A stretch of 64,000 nt of DNA from Lagopus muta (lineage: Eukaryota > Chordata > Aves > Galliformes > Phasianidae): assembly GCF_023343835.1 (NCBI RefSeq), contig NC_064435.1, forward strand, positions 59,231,634 to 59,295,633. Direction: 5' to 3'. The translations under genes were made by a program, and so were the position numbers. The notes below the pieces were generated by a model. It saw only the letters and a program-made list of their open reading frames with translations. It searched no databases and was not told the DNA's origin. This document shows positions 36,901-51,146 of this stretch, piece after piece (position 1 is the stretch's first letter; the number at the start of each line of letters is the position of its first letter).

Positions 36901-39900
36901 TTATAACATGCATGTGTGAAACATGCATGTGGCCAACCAGCCAGAATAGGTGATTTTATTTTTTTTCACCTGCATGACTATAGTTTCCGTTGTGTTTAAG
37001 TAAGCCACAGAAAATAACTGTGTTTACTTTCCCAAACAAAGGATTCGTTTTTGTGAATGCATGGTGAAGATGCTTAGTGACAGAAAGCAATATTTCTTGC
37101 ATGTGTCACATTACAGATAAGCTAATCTAGATACTGTTTATCAGCAAAAGGGTTAGTCCTGCCCATCCCCTTCCTCCTACCTACTTTTTACAACTGCAGA
37201 ACTGCTGTCTGTTCAGTGAGTCAGAAAATGAGCTCTACAAAATAGTGATTCGTTTTCTGCCTGTTGGGGGGAAGATCCCATGCTTCTGTATGCTTTCACT
37301 ATTAGCTGTGCTGATACTACTATTAATTTGTGCTGTAAGTCAGGTAATTGAAATGATTAAAAATAACTACAGGAAAAGTTTGGGAAAAACAAACTAACCA
37401 CTCTTTGTTACAGAGGTCTGATTTACAATATGATCCCCTAAGAAGTTGCTCTGTCTGCAAGGTTGGAATTTACTAAATGACCCTTTGCACCATAAATTAA
37501 AAAAAATAATAAAATCTTAAATCCTTATGGTAAGAATTTAGCAGCTTTCCATTTGAGTTGAGGGAGGACTAGGGAAGGCTTTTGGAGTTTTTTGAATCTG
37601 ATTAATTTAAAAAAAAAAGATGAGAATCTGTGGCTTTCTTTCAGTATCTTGTCTGTCTCCATAAGTCTTCTTTTTGACTTATTTTACCTCTGCATAAATC
37701 TATACTGTTTTAAGAATCAGTGAGCAAAATATTGAAGTCTGAGATTATGGTCTTGAAATCAAAGTATTGGCCTTTTCTAAGGAAGATCAGCTTTCCAACT
37801 TAGCATCCCTAATTTCACTGTTTCCCCATTGAAACATGCAAGGTAACATGTTGCATATATGTTAGTCGGAAAAGTTATTTTGTATGTAGCCAAAGAGAAA
37901 GTCGTTTGTCTGAGAAGATTCTAGGAAGTCAGGCAACACTAGATATTAAGAGAATGGTTGGAAAACTGTCCTGTGCATTTTTCAACTTCAGAAACTTATC
38001 TTGATTCATTGTTGCACCGAAGGTGTGAAGAAGAGGGAGGGCCTTCTGAGTCACTTGAGGTAAAAACTAGAGAGCAGTTTAATTGAAACCAAATGATGCC
38101 CAGTGTCTTGTGGATTCTTCAGCTTTCTGTAAAAGCTGAATAACAGTTTTGATGATGTGGAGACCTTTATTTGGCCATTACTTTGAGAGACTAATATACA
38201 GTTTTTATACATTCAGACAGTATGTTTTCAGCTTATACACTTTGTCATGCTTTCATAACAGTACAGGGGCATACATGTTGATTGCTCAATAAGTGCTAAG
38301 CCTGTAGTCATTTGGTATCTAGTAGTTAACTGTCTCTACTGTCAAACTGTGGGTTAAAATCCAGCCAGTGCTCTTGTCAGCACAGCATAAAACTTCACAA
38401 ATACTGTTTTCACAAGTCTGATTTCACTCACACAGCAAATACTAAGACATCTGAGTCTGCTTTCTTACTGGCTTTATGTTAGTGTAAAATCACAGTTTAG
38501 GAGAAGGTTATGTGAAATTTGCATCCTAGATTAGGCTTTTTAACTTCAAGATCTAGATTAGAATTTCAGGATAGCTAAAGATCAGACACTGTTTTTGTGT
38601 AGGCTGCACTGATAAATATGTCATGATTGTCTATAGGCTGTGGCAGTAAAGCTGACTTACAAATTATTTTAGTAACTGTTGGTTGCTAAACTTACTGGTT
38701 CTAATAAATTATTTTTGAAAATACTGCTTACAATTTGTGACTACTTCCCTGAATGTATCTGCTTCCCAACAGTCATTTTATGCATCAGAGGAATCACCAC
38801 ATGCCTGAATAACAGTAGCAAAAAAGTGGTGTCTGTCGTTGACTTTAGATAGGTTTGTATGGTGATGGAGAAGAAATAAAGCTGTCTGAGGCACTAAAAT
38901 GTATTACACTTCAACTATCTGGTAGATCTGCTCAATAGTCTGCTATAGACAAGAATGTGTCTATCTGCTGCCATTTGTAGTAGCAGTATAGTAGTTTTCT
39001 TCACGTAGAATAGTAGAAACAAGACCTGAAGGTGGATGGGAAAGGTTTAAATAGAGGATGTGCAGTACGGGCACTTGTGGAGTGTTTAGTTAAATACTAC
39101 ATGGTAGAGTATATTTGAAAATTGTAATGCTTTTCATTTAAACGTAGACGTGCACATTAAGTGTTGATCTCCATTGCCTGGGGCACTTAGAATTTTCGAA
39201 AGCTGAGGTTTCAGACTGCTAGCCTTTACTGTAGCATTCCTATTTTGAAGGATTTTGTTCTAGTTGTAAGTGTTACAAACCTGATTTAAAAATAGAACAA
39301 AAAATAAGTGCATCTATGATTTTTGTTAAGATGAAAAGATTAACTCTTGTGAGATGTATAGGATGTTCAGATATGATTCTATTCTCAGGGAAGCAAATGG
39401 TGTGGAACACAGTTTGAAGGACATCGTGGTATAAGATTTCTGTTTCTTACCTATAATGATGGAAAAGATTCGTGCTTACAAAAACAAACAAACAAAAAAA
39501 AACACAATGATTAACAAAATACCATAAGTAAGTCATACAGGAGAGAACTCCAAAATACTCAAAGAAGAGACAACACACTGGGCAAATATATCCAATATGC
39601 ATTTACAGATTTTGCTGGTATGATCAGAAAACAAGAATATTATTTTTCCTTCATTGCTTGGCGCCAGGGTTGTTAGCCATCACAGCTAAAGATTTAAAAA
39701 TAAAAATAAAAATGTGAGACTTAAAATAAAAAGACCAAGTCAGCAAAATTTCTAGTGAAGTAGACAGAATCAAATTGGAAGAATGGTATTTATTCCTTTG
39801 CTCTGTAAACAAGTTGTGTATTGAAAAGAATTGGAGTTTGTGAAGTAGTTCAGCGCATGTCACTGTGATAAGTAGGAGGTTGCTAACATAGACAGTAAGG

Positions 39901-42437
39901 GAATTTTTTGTTTTGGAAATCCAAAATAGCTCCCGAGAATACAGGGGACTCCCTCCCTATTGCTAGTGTGTGAGTTTTATTCTGTTGTCCTTAGTGTGGA
40001 GAGTTCAGCTGCATTTGCCACTAGAGGTCTCTTTCAGCCCAGATAGTTTTGTGGCAATTGAATTTTATAAATTCTGAACTAACCTAGCTTTAGAAGAGAA
40101 AAAATAAACTTGAAGGGTTTTAAAAACTGAAAATAAAAATATGTCTAAGAAATGTTTTACTAAGATGTTAGAAAATCCAAATAGTTATCTTTTCAGGGAT
40201 TTATTTGAGAAGTATAATAATAACTTAGCTTTATTCCTAGAAATGGTATGTACAGTTTCAAATTTTCAGTATTTTTACCAGTTTATGTGCATTTGAGACC
40301 CAATTTACCTAAATGTCCTTTACGTTCATTTTTTAGGGCAATGTTAATGTTAAGGGTTCTGTTTGCCAATTGTTCATTTTAATATCTATATTTTATAATA
40401 TTACTTATGTGATATTACTTATATGGTATTACTTATTACACTAATAATGATACATGTGAAATGCACATCTTCAAAGAGTTTAATCATCCGTATATAATTG
40501 CATCAATTAATAAATACATGTTCACCACCAAGTATATTTTATAAACCTGAGAAGTTACAGTGGTCTGAGGATAAATAATACATTAATTTATTTATTAGTA
40601 TTGAATACATCTTTATAGTATTTAGATCTTAAAAAATAGTGTTATGCTGCCCTTGTACTTAGTTTTCTAGGCATCGAGGCAGCATAGATGTTGCACAGCA
40701 ACATTTTTTTCAGTTAAACTGTAGATTTTTCATAATTAGAATAGCAGATACTCATGTCTTCTATCTGCTTAAACCAAAGAAGCTTTTATTTCATTTAAAT
40801 CTTAATGTCATTTTATTGAATGTTATTTTATTGTTAGTAAGTAACTTCAGAAGTGTAAAAGTACATTACTGGAAAACACATTCTTTTTGCCAGAGTTGAT
40901 AAATAATCTGATTAATTATAGTAGGACAGTGCTAATTGGTTTTTAACCGTTTCAAGAACTTGTGCATTTTTACTCTCATTAATCCTGTATTTGCATGATC
41001 TTAACAACATTCCCAGGGTTATGGGGGCTTGGAATTTTCCGTATATATTTTTTTCATGTTCTTTTTCTGTCATTTGTTGCGTTAAACAGCGTCAGTTCAG
41101 GGACTGTGCCTCTGATCACTGTTACTGCTTATGGAGTTTGCCATGGAGCAGTGTGGCTTGTGAAAGCAGGTGTATGTTGTCCTAGAAATATGAATGATTT
41201 TTCTTAAGAATCAATTCGAGAAGATTTGTAATGATGAATTAAAACATGTATTTCTGGCTTGTATTACCCTGCTGGAGAGGAAAAGAAAAAGTAAAGGAAA
41301 ATTGTGTGCATATCAGTTGAAATGGTAACTGTAACATCTCTGTCCTGTAGTTTGGGATTCCTTTTTTAATGATGTGAGTCCCTGTCTGCTAAGTATGTTT
41401 CCCACCTCAAGTTGGAGTTTCCAGGGTTAATTTTTGCAGAGTTTCTCTGTGAGTTTGTGAAGAGTTCTATACAAAGGGAATCAGTACAACCTAGTGGAGA
41501 GCAGAGTCATGAGCATTTGCATCTCTGGAATGTTTTTATTGACAAACGGTAGTCTGCTATTGACATTTGTGTCCCTTGATGATACTTCTATCCTAGCTTA
41601 TCTTTGCTGGTCAAATGCCTTAATTGTTCTGGCCTTTAATTCAGTCAAAGTTGGAGCATCAGTGGAAGAGAAAAGGGAAGGAACAGGTCTAACAGAGCAT
41701 CAAGCTTGAGCTGTGAAGCTGCTGGCAACGATCAACCTGTCATAATGTTATGATTTGTTCATTTTTATACCATTTATTAGCCTTTACTTGTTGTGCCATT
41801 TGGCCTCCAGGGCAGATAAAGTGCTGTCTAATTTGGTAGGTTTGCTTCTGTCAGAGTGGCCTCGACAGAGAAGGTGTTAGCTGTAGTGACAAATAATCAA
41901 TAGCTGTCGTTGTCATGAGGAACGTGAGTAGCTGGGCCTTTCATCTGGAGGATTAGAGGTCTAATTGGATTGAGAATAGGGAGGGTGGGCTGTTGGGTAA
42001 CCCTGTCAGCTATGTTAAGCTGTCAAATGTCAGCCTCGCTGAAAGGAAGAAGGGATGGTTAGCTTTCAGAAACAAGGAAGAAGACATATGAAAGCTTTTT
42101 AAAAAGTAATAGATAGAAAAGTAGAATAGGCTAATGTATGCTTTAACCCCCTCATGCTTAATTATATGTCTCTCCAGTTAATGAGGATGCATAGCATATG
42201 CATTTTCTCTTTTTCATGAAGATGTGTAGAATTCGTGTGAGACAGATTTGGCAGCCTAGTACCAAGACAGACTGGTTTTGTATCTTGCAAAAAAGCAAGC
42301 TCAGGTGGGAAATAGAAACGCAAAAGATTATGACATAGAGAAGGAAAATAACCACCAATGGGAGAAATCACTTAGCAGAAGCTAAGAACAAACTATTAAT
42401 TTTTTGTTGTAAAGATTTGGCAGTCCAATAGGGCCTC

Positions 42438-42466
42438 TTTTTTTTTTTTTTCTTTTTTCTTTTTTG
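42438..42466. repeat. T-rich tract
   Basis: T runs broken by single C residues in INVS intron 3. Confidence 0.85.
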
Positions 42467-43852
42467 AGATAAAATCAGTTGTTTCAGTGCTGCTGTATGT
42501 GGAATTAGGACTATTATCAAGTACTGATGTGTGCTGTCAATTGAATTTCATCTGTTGTTGCTTTTATCCCTTGCTCTCTGCTTGCTTTTTTGGAGAAAGA
42601 TTTGTGTTCTTCTGAAGATAAATCCAATAAAAGCACGACTACGCTAGTAAAAATGATTTTTTTCTATTAATGTCTCAGAAGGTTTACAGAACTAGTATTT
42701 ACCAGAAAAAAATAATTGGGCTAGATTTTAGACGAGGATTTTGTTTATAAAATTACTAAAATAATGCTTGCTTTCTTCCTAATATTCTTGTGTTGCTTTA
42801 TTCAAATCAAGTCTTAATTGGAACAGCATTGCTATCTTTTGTTCTCTGTGTAACTTCTTCACTGGCTTTTCTGCAGTACTTGGCTAAAGCCACCCTTTAT
42901 ATAGCAGCCATCTCTTTCGAGGAGCTAGCATCTTGAACTACTGATGACCTTAAAATAGTGAAGTTTTATTCATTATGTGAAAACTGTGTTGTAATTCAGT
43001 ATTTTACTTATCTTACTTTTTAGAGCTTTATCCGATATTTGTTACTAAAATCCTTGCCCTTCTGAGTATTTATTTTTTTTATGGACAAGTGTATTACCAT
43101 GACAATGATTTGCTGCTTCCCCATTTTATCCCCTTCTTTATCAAACTAGAACATCACCTTCAATGTTGCTTTCTTTCTCTTCTCCTTCAGTGATGTCACT
43201 GCTATTTTCATTAACCTGATTAACTTACTTTCATTGTACAAATTCATCTCCCTCATTTTCTAGCACAATATAATTTCACCACTCTGCATCTCTGTTGTGT
43301 TTCTTGCACTGCTAATCTGTCTTGATTTGCTTTTATATCTACTTTTACCATCTTTCCCGTGCTTGAAGTAAGCTTTCACAATCCAGTCTGCCTGAGAGGT
43401 TTTTTTGTCAGGTCCCAAACATGTATTATCATACTAGTGCTTCAGTTGAGCAGTCTTGGTCTCAAGCATTTCAGATTTCATTTAAAAAATAATAAGGAAA
43501 GAAAAAACTTTCCAACTAGGATGATTTTCTAAATTTTGAAGTCATGGATTAAGTATGAATCATGATGGTGGAACATAGAGAAGTTCTCCTTGTGTTAAAG
43601 CCCCAGCAAAAAGAAACTAATTCTGTATAGCATATGGAATGATATCTTAAATATCTATACAGCCAGCTGGTAGTATTACTTTATTTTCATTTATTAAATT
43701 CACTTTCGTACTTCTGTGAGTAAAATTTAGAAGAGCATCTGTGCTGACAGCTTCCATGTTATTGTCTGATCTTTTCTAGCTCCACTTCCATAGCAATAAT
43801 TTTTCAGGCTGAAATAGCAGTGAATAAATAGGACAATAACGGGATTCTATTG

Positions 43853-43881
43853 GAAAAAAAAGAAAAAAAAGAAAAAAAAAG
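43853..43881. repeat. (GAAAAAAAA)n tract
   Basis: Three units of G followed by eight or nine A in INVS intron 3, on a strand that is otherwise T-rich. Confidence 0.92.
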
Positions 43882-45002
43882 ATTTTGTGATTTTGTTTGG
43901 AAGGCAGAGTAGAGTTGAACAGCTTATAGGCATGTTTTAGGACAGTTGGACCCATCCAAGCAAGTACTTTGTTCAGGCAGGAGCAGAGGTTGTTTTTGAC
44001 AGAATGTTGTTCCATGTTGCTGGTTGTTTGGCTGCTTTAAGTTGACTTAGTCATCTTGTTTTTCAAGTGCTAGATTAGTTTTACATGCTTTTATCAATAA
44101 TAACTCTCTCGTTTTATTTTCTTCAAGTAATAGGTGAAAATTTCTTTAGCATTTGAACTTGTAAATAATGATTGCATCTTAAAAATGTGCTTCTTACTAA
44201 GCATAGCACTGTACTTGGTGTATTGTGAGTTTATCTGAATAGATTTCATTCTGTTTCACTTACTGTTGTTCCTTTAGCAAGTGTAGCATTGGCATCCCTC
44301 AGTGCACAAGAGATCTGCCCAGCTCTTCTCCCAGGACATTGATGTCTGCTGCCAAGTCTCTATCTTACAAAATAGATTTACAGGCAAAGGCATCTCCCTG
44401 TTTGAGTGTCCTTTCTAAAACATCATTCTCGCATTAATTATCCCTCCACAGCTGACCTCACGACTGATCTTTAATGGTTACAAGAAGAAATATTGTTGTT
44501 AGGACTGAGAAACCACTTACTTGTTTGTGTCCAGATTTGTCACTGACAAATCAAAGCTGGACTATCTCTAATATTAGCTCATCAGTTTGGCTTAGTTTCG
44601 TTTTGTGAGCTGGTTGGTGATTTCTTTCTGAATGAGGTGACTTTTTTTCAGGCTTTCTGAGTAAAAAGTAAAGGTATTTGTTTCCACTGATTATTAATTT
44701 CATTTTAAATTTAAATGTATTTGTTTTACGTGAAATACTTGCACATACGCTTCAATATATACAGTACCAGGAACAGATCATTTTGAAGCATGACACCTTT
44801 CTGCTGAATTCTCCAGGAATCTTTTATCAGGTGACTGACACATCCTTAATCTGATGCTCAGACTTGTCAATTGAATCAATAGTATGCTAGATAGGCTGGC
44901 TTCAGAACGAAAGGCTGTTGCAATAGAAGGTATTTGAAATATAAATTCAGATCTTATGACCAGCCACAAACTCCAGGAGCACTTGTTTTTCACTTGTTTC
45001 TC

Positions 45003-45030
45003 TTTTTTATTTTTATTTTTATTTTTATTT
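45003..45030. repeat. (ATTTTT)n microsatellite
   Basis: About four to five ATTTTT units in INVS intron 3. Confidence 0.92.
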
Positions 45031-45317
45031 GTCTGTAAACAGTAGGTTAAATTTTTGATGAAAGAGAGTTAGATGAATCACTCTCAGGACAAAATGGCAT
45101 GTGTAAACCACATAAGAAAATTCAGTAGTTTCTCAAAAATCAATAGCATTTCTTAAAATATAAATTCAATTTATCTATTAAAATTGTCTTTTTGGTTTCT
45201 TTGTAGATCTACTTCAAACACTTAGATTTTTATTAATGAAGAATGTAACCCATTTTGATTAGAGGAATTATTGCTATTTGAAATATACAGTGTTTTATGT
45301 TTTTATTAACAAATACG

Positions 45318-45358
45318 TAGTATATATGTGTATATGTATATATAGTATGTATATATAG
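45318..45358. repeat. TA/TG-rich repeat
   Basis: Alternating TATATATGTGTATATG-type sequence in INVS intron 3. A similar smaller tract is at 48450-48472. Confidence 0.85.
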
Positions 45359-47389
45359 TCTTCTGATAGAAATACTTAAATATAGATCTAGATATGCATA
45401 GAACATAGTATTTTTCATGTTCCACAACCATGGTGCAGATTTAAGAACATTTGAAATAAAACTCAGTTTGACCTATTGTTTTATCTGCCTGCACTTTGAG
45501 CAGGGAGAAATAAATGCAGTACTTTTGTGAGCGTTAAGATGAGGTCTGAATAGCTTACTGAGGCTTTAGTTTATTTCCCAGTACTGTGAGGAGATTTGGA
45601 CTTTTTTTAATTCTCACACTTCCCTGTAGTATATCTAGGCGCTGTGAAATATCATAATGTGTTTATTTATAATCTCAATAATTATTTCAATAAGGGATAA
45701 GCTTATGCTGTTGAAGGTTATTTACTGTATGAATCTTCAACTTCTGTAATAATCAGGGAAACTTCATTGCATATGGAGACCATTTCTTATAGAAGAGAAT
45801 TTGGTATGGAGTTTTTTAATTATTTCACATAACAGCTTGTTAAAGAACTTAAAGATATTTGATAGAGTTTTGTCCTCTTAAAGTATGTGCTTATACAGTT
45901 TTTTTTGTATAGGCATCCATCGTCTAGCGAAAATGCTTTCAAAGAACCGTCCTAACTTGTCTTGCATCTCTAGGAGAAGAACTGGCAGTTTAGGGGACAT
46001 TCGGTAATATACAACTAAATAATCAGTAACAGACATTTGCAAAACATCAGTAGTTATACAGAATATACAGGTAATTACTGGAAATGGCAAGAATGTTACA
46101 AATAAGGATATCAGTCAAAACTTTACTGGGATTGGAAGAGAATGTGAATGTAGGAAAAAGAAGTTTTGAAAGGGAAGACTACTTTATCGCAGGGATGTAT
46201 TAGCCTTTTAAAACTACTCCTACTTCCATACAGTTTAACTGAAAGCCATTAAGATGAAGAAAGTGAATGTAACAAATATTTTCCAGTACTCCTTTTTTGG
46301 AGAAGGAGATCAGTGCTAACAAATCTTTCAGTCACTGTACAATTTTTTTTCTTTTTTGTAAACTTGGTTGTAGAATATTCTCAAAGAAGTGGGTAGTGAT
46401 GCTGTAAATACGGATGATGTGTGTTGGGTTTTCTCATGAATCCCCAGAGACTATCTTTTGGGTATTTGTGCTGAGTGTCTTCAAAAGATTGCTGTGGGAA
46501 AACAAGTCAGTAACAGTAGAACTGTGACCAACTGGAAATTAAAATGCTTCTTGTATTTTCATACTTGACGTATTTTTTAAATGAAAATGACTGATTTCTA
46601 TAGGCAGACTATAAAATTCAAGAGCTGAAGAGCTGAAAACATTACACAGATAAAGCAAGTACAGGCCATGGAGAAATGAGTTCAAGGACTATAAGATGTA
46701 AGCATCTATTTTCTTTTAACTTATTCTGAGAAACAGTTTTATCTTAGTTTTTACAACACTGCTCAGTTTTTGTCTCTATTGTATTCTTTGACTGTATGCC
46801 AGTTGATAGTTCTGTGCATTCCTATGGAAACCAAGATACTGAAGCCAATCTTGCAAGAGGCTTTAGGAAGAAGTACTCAAAGTTCAGACACTGCCTTGCT
46901 TTCAGTCAAAACATCTGATACAACTGGTCTCAAGTCCTACTGGTGCTGTTGGCAGATGTGTTGCCTGAGATGCTTTGCCAGATGGATGGACGTGATCAAC
47001 TTGGAAAGTGGTAAATAAGGTTTTCAGCTATTTGGAATGTTTTTACTTGTGAAACTAGGATGTTGCTAACAAAGTTACTAAAAGATACTTTGTGAGATTA
47101 AGCCTAGTGTCAAAATTGGTAGTGTTTTTGCCATAGTTTACTTGAAAGAATTATTTCACATTATTTCACAACCACATTGCTGATGGTTTGCTGCACGGAA
47201 GACATCACAGCATCCTTGCCTTTTCAGATATCCATACTTTAAATTTAAAAAATCCTTTAAATTATTCAACCTCTCGGTGCATTTTCAATAGGGATATAAT
47301 TTTGTACCTTCCATGTTTTAATGAAGAATGATTAGTCCAGATATTAAGAACTATTGCTAAAATAGATAAAATAGCATACGGCCACAATG

Positions 47390-47735
47390 GTGCACAGAGC
47401 TGGAACACTTCTGTGAAGAAATGCTGAGAGAGCTGGCCTTGCTCAGCCTGGGGAAGGCTCTTTGGAGACCTCGTTGTGGTCTTCCGGTACCTAAAGGAAC
47501 CTACAAGTTGAGGAGAGACTCTTCATCACACGTGTAGTGATAGGACAATGGGTAATGGTTTTAAACTGAAAGAGAAGTGGATTCTCCATCCTTGAAGACG
47601 TTCACGGCTGGGTTGGATGGGGCTTTGGGCAACCTGGACTAAAAGGAGGTGTTCCAGCTTATGGTAGGGGAGGGGCTTTAATTAGATGTCATTTAAAAGT
47701 CCCTTCCAACTCAAACCAGTCTATGATTCTATGTT
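47390..47735 (+). mobile_element. CR1 LINE 3' fragment
   Basis: Plus-strand CR1 running from the end of ORF2 (ATGCTGAGAGAGCTGGCCTT) through the 3' UTR to GTCTATGATTCTATG. It is in INVS intron 3, sense orientation. Confidence 0.9.
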
Positions 47736-50384
47736 CCCAATTCTTTCCTTATTCATAGCTTATATATTGAAGTCATATTTATTGTTGAAGACATGAAGAA
47801 AAAAAAATCATTAGGAGCTTGTCTGTGATTCTAATTTTGTGGGTTCTTGATACATAGCAATTAAAATTTATACCAAAATGTATTCACATTTTAACGTACT
47901 AAGAATGTATAAAGTGTCATAAGCTTTTTGCTCAATTAACAGTATTATATGTGTTAAACTTACATGGCAGCATAGTATGTCATCACTGGAGAGACAGCCT
48001 GCCACTTCGATGGTGACTTTACTCACTTAACTAGAAATTGAGATTCTAAGTAGCTATATTGATTGCACTCTTCCCGTGACCTGTTCAAAAATTAAACTGA
48101 GCGGTAGTATTCGAGAGTGTCAGAATGGTGCAGTCATTTATACAGTGCTAATAGTTATTGTAACCAGACATTCTTAATTCAGCTTCAGAGTACTAGAAAT
48201 GAAAAAGTTTCACTATTTCATACACTTTTTTTATTTTTTATTTTTTAATTCAAAACACACATTTTCTTAATTTTTAACTCTAAATAATTATTTGAAATTT
48301 AATTAACATTTTTACTTGCCAGCCTATATTTTAATAACTTTTCTGAAGAATTCTTGTCAGATTTCTGGCAGTTAGCTGATAATATAAGCATATCAAAAGA
48401 CATCTTTTGATATTTTAATTTCATGTTCTTGTGGAACAATATGCTGTTTATATATATATGTGTATATATAATTAGAAATATAGTCACAGCTAAGTGCTTG
48501 GTTTGTTCCCTGAAAAGATACTAAAACTGACAGGTGTTGATGACAAAAAGTCCATCATATGCTCTGTGTCATTCTAAGTCATTCTGGGAACATACTTCTC
48601 AAAAGGATGCTGATAGATGAAACAATCTCAAAAGAAAGTGTTAGCTAGAATCTGTATAGCCTCTTTTCTTTCCGAAGACATTAGGACTCTTGGGTTTTGA
48701 AAATCTGTGATGAAGTTGTTATGTGGAGTGAAGCATCTTCTCTTCTGCACTTACTTGCTGGGAAGAAAAAGCAAGTTTAAGTATGCATGTTTGTTTACGT
48801 AGTAAGATTATCTTCTGTAAGACCAAGTAGGTCGAAGACAGCAGTTTCTACCCTGTCTGTGAACATGAGTAAAAGAACTCCAATTGCAGTTTTTGTTTTA
48901 AAAGAGGGAGCTCATGTATATCTTCATCCTTTTATGACTTAGCCAGCAATTAAGGAGTTCAAGTTCTTTGACACTCACTGCTTCTTGAAAGCATCTGATA
49001 GTGAAGAGCATTTCTCAAATTCAGCTATAGGATCTGTACTGGTCTGTTGGCAAAGCATGCAAAAGTAGTGCAAATTGGCTGCTATATTCTGTTTAGATTC
49101 TTAAGCTAAAATCTGGAAGGTTTTTGTGTTTTGCCCCATTAAGTATCTGAATGCGTAACACAATTCACTATTTGTCACCATGTAGATATATACTGATTTT
49201 AGAGATTTGCATGTCACTACTGAAATTATAGCTTTGTGTTTGACATAACAAAGATTATATCTGAACTCCATTATAAATCCCGATTACTTTTAAGGAGTCC
49301 TGGGCTTAAAAAGCTCAATATCTAATCTGACTTTTTATCATCTTTAAATATCAAATAATGTATTTGGGCAGAAATAATGGGTTTGAGGCTTTTCTTTGAA
49401 AAAGCAGGTAAGTGGCCAGGCATGCTGAATTTCCATGTGTGGTTCCAACTATGGTTCTGTCCCAGGCTGGATCTAAATCAAACAAATTGTGTATGTAAGT
49501 GAACATGTAGGCAATAAGCTGTGATGCAATTGTTTTCCTACTCTCAGGCTGTTGTTTTATACTTAGTTATATTGTCTTAATTATGATGTACTAGTTTAAA
49601 AAGGAAAATTAAAATGCTAATAATATGCTGTAAAAGTATAATCACTAGCCAAGCTGTGACTGGTTCAGTATTAGAAAAGCAGATTTGTTATAAGTTTGCA
49701 ATTAACAATAATAACTTAGCAGCTTTGTGGTTGTTTGTTTCCAGAAAGAGTAAAAATAAGTGAATTATATTCCTCAGAAGAGGAGTTATTGATTATTAAA
49801 TAGTTTTTCTTTTTATGAAAGAATATAGAGAAAATAGTAATAAAACATTTTTCATAAGTGCTACTTAATAATGTATTTCTAAAATCAAATTTAGTAAGCT
49901 AATACATTATTAAACTACGTATAATTATCAGATATCTTAGATCCCTTCTGTCACAGATGGTCAGTTTGCTGTATCATTATTCCCTCTCTGTTCTCTTGGA
50001 ATGCACTCCTTTTAAACAACCAGACCTTTGCTTTCCCTGCTTTGTGGTGACTTGTTTTTCCACTTGTCTGCAATGTTCTGTGCGCTCACTGTGTGGGCTT
50101 AGTTATGGCCATTTGTTGTGTCAGGAGCTCTTATCAGTAGTTAATGTCTGATGTTAGTAAGTCTCATTTTAACAGCACAGAAACAGCAAGGGACAAAATG
50201 AAAAATACTGTTAATCATCTAAACATTCTTCAGGAATCATGGAAGTTTGGGTTTTGGAGTCCTTTGTTTGGAATACTGGCAAGTAATGTCTTATATAGAG
50301 AGAAAAGTAACAGAGAAAAGTAGTTTATTTCACCTTCCACATGCAAGGATTTGAAGTAAGTTTCGAAGGGATAGTCTAAGATAT

Positions 50385-51146
50385 TGTTCTGTTAACATCA
50401 GTGTCTCAAAGCTTGCTGGGGACACAGATGGACTTGTTCAAGTCCAGGCAAGTCCTGGGCAAGGGTTGTGAAATCCTTTGTGTGGGGGACACAGATGGAC
50501 AAGGCCAGGGACAACGAGAGAGACATGAGCTGCAGCTAAATTGCTGTGAAGTGTTCTTTTGTGGGGGCTTACCTCAGGATGATGGCCATCTCGGGGTACT
50601 CAATGACTCTTGGTCAAGGCCCAATCCTTGTCGCATCGGCAGGAGAACAAGAAGGATAAAAGAGGAACTGAAAACCATGAGAACGGGTTTTCTGGCAACA
50701 GATTCCTCATGAGGAAGAACAGAGGGTTTCTGACAACAGATTCCTCACAAAGTGATGCCTGCATGCTGAAGTAGAAGAAGAGGTGTCTGACATCAGATTC
50801 CACTACGGAATTCCTGCATGCTGACGGACTCTCCTGGGCCTGTTGCCTGAGCACTGCTGCTGCCTCCCGGGCTGGCTCTGCAACTGCCTCCTGCTACCTG
50901 CTTGCTGCCCAAGGCTGCCATGCTGCTGCTTCCCTCCTGCTGCTTGTGCCTTGGACCTTCAAATATCGTGAAACAGGACTGCTGCTGGATCCTGGTGCTG
51001 ACTATCCCCGCTTTACGCAATTCTTGCTTCTTTCCTATCTTTTCTATCTCCCTCCTTCTCTTCCCCGTCTCCCTGATTAGGATTTATAATAAACTGGTTG
51101 GACCAACGTATGAACCGTTGTTTCTTAATCTCACGCTGGGTATACA
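50385..51146 (+). mobile_element. Probable solo LTR (ERV-type)
   Basis: This 0.76-kb block differs from its surroundings in composition (GC-rich, CTGCTGCCTCC-type words) and has LTR hallmarks: it starts TGTTCTG, ends TATACA, and has an AATAAA polyadenylation signal (51088-51093) near its 3' end. It is flanked by near-identical 5-bp sequences GATAT (50380-50384) and GATAC (51147-51151), a possible target duplication of ERVL length. No internal retroviral genes are next to it, so it would be a solo LTR in sense orientation. Family and exact ends are unverified; the ends were chosen from the TG...CA termini and the flanking repeats. Confidence 0.5.
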
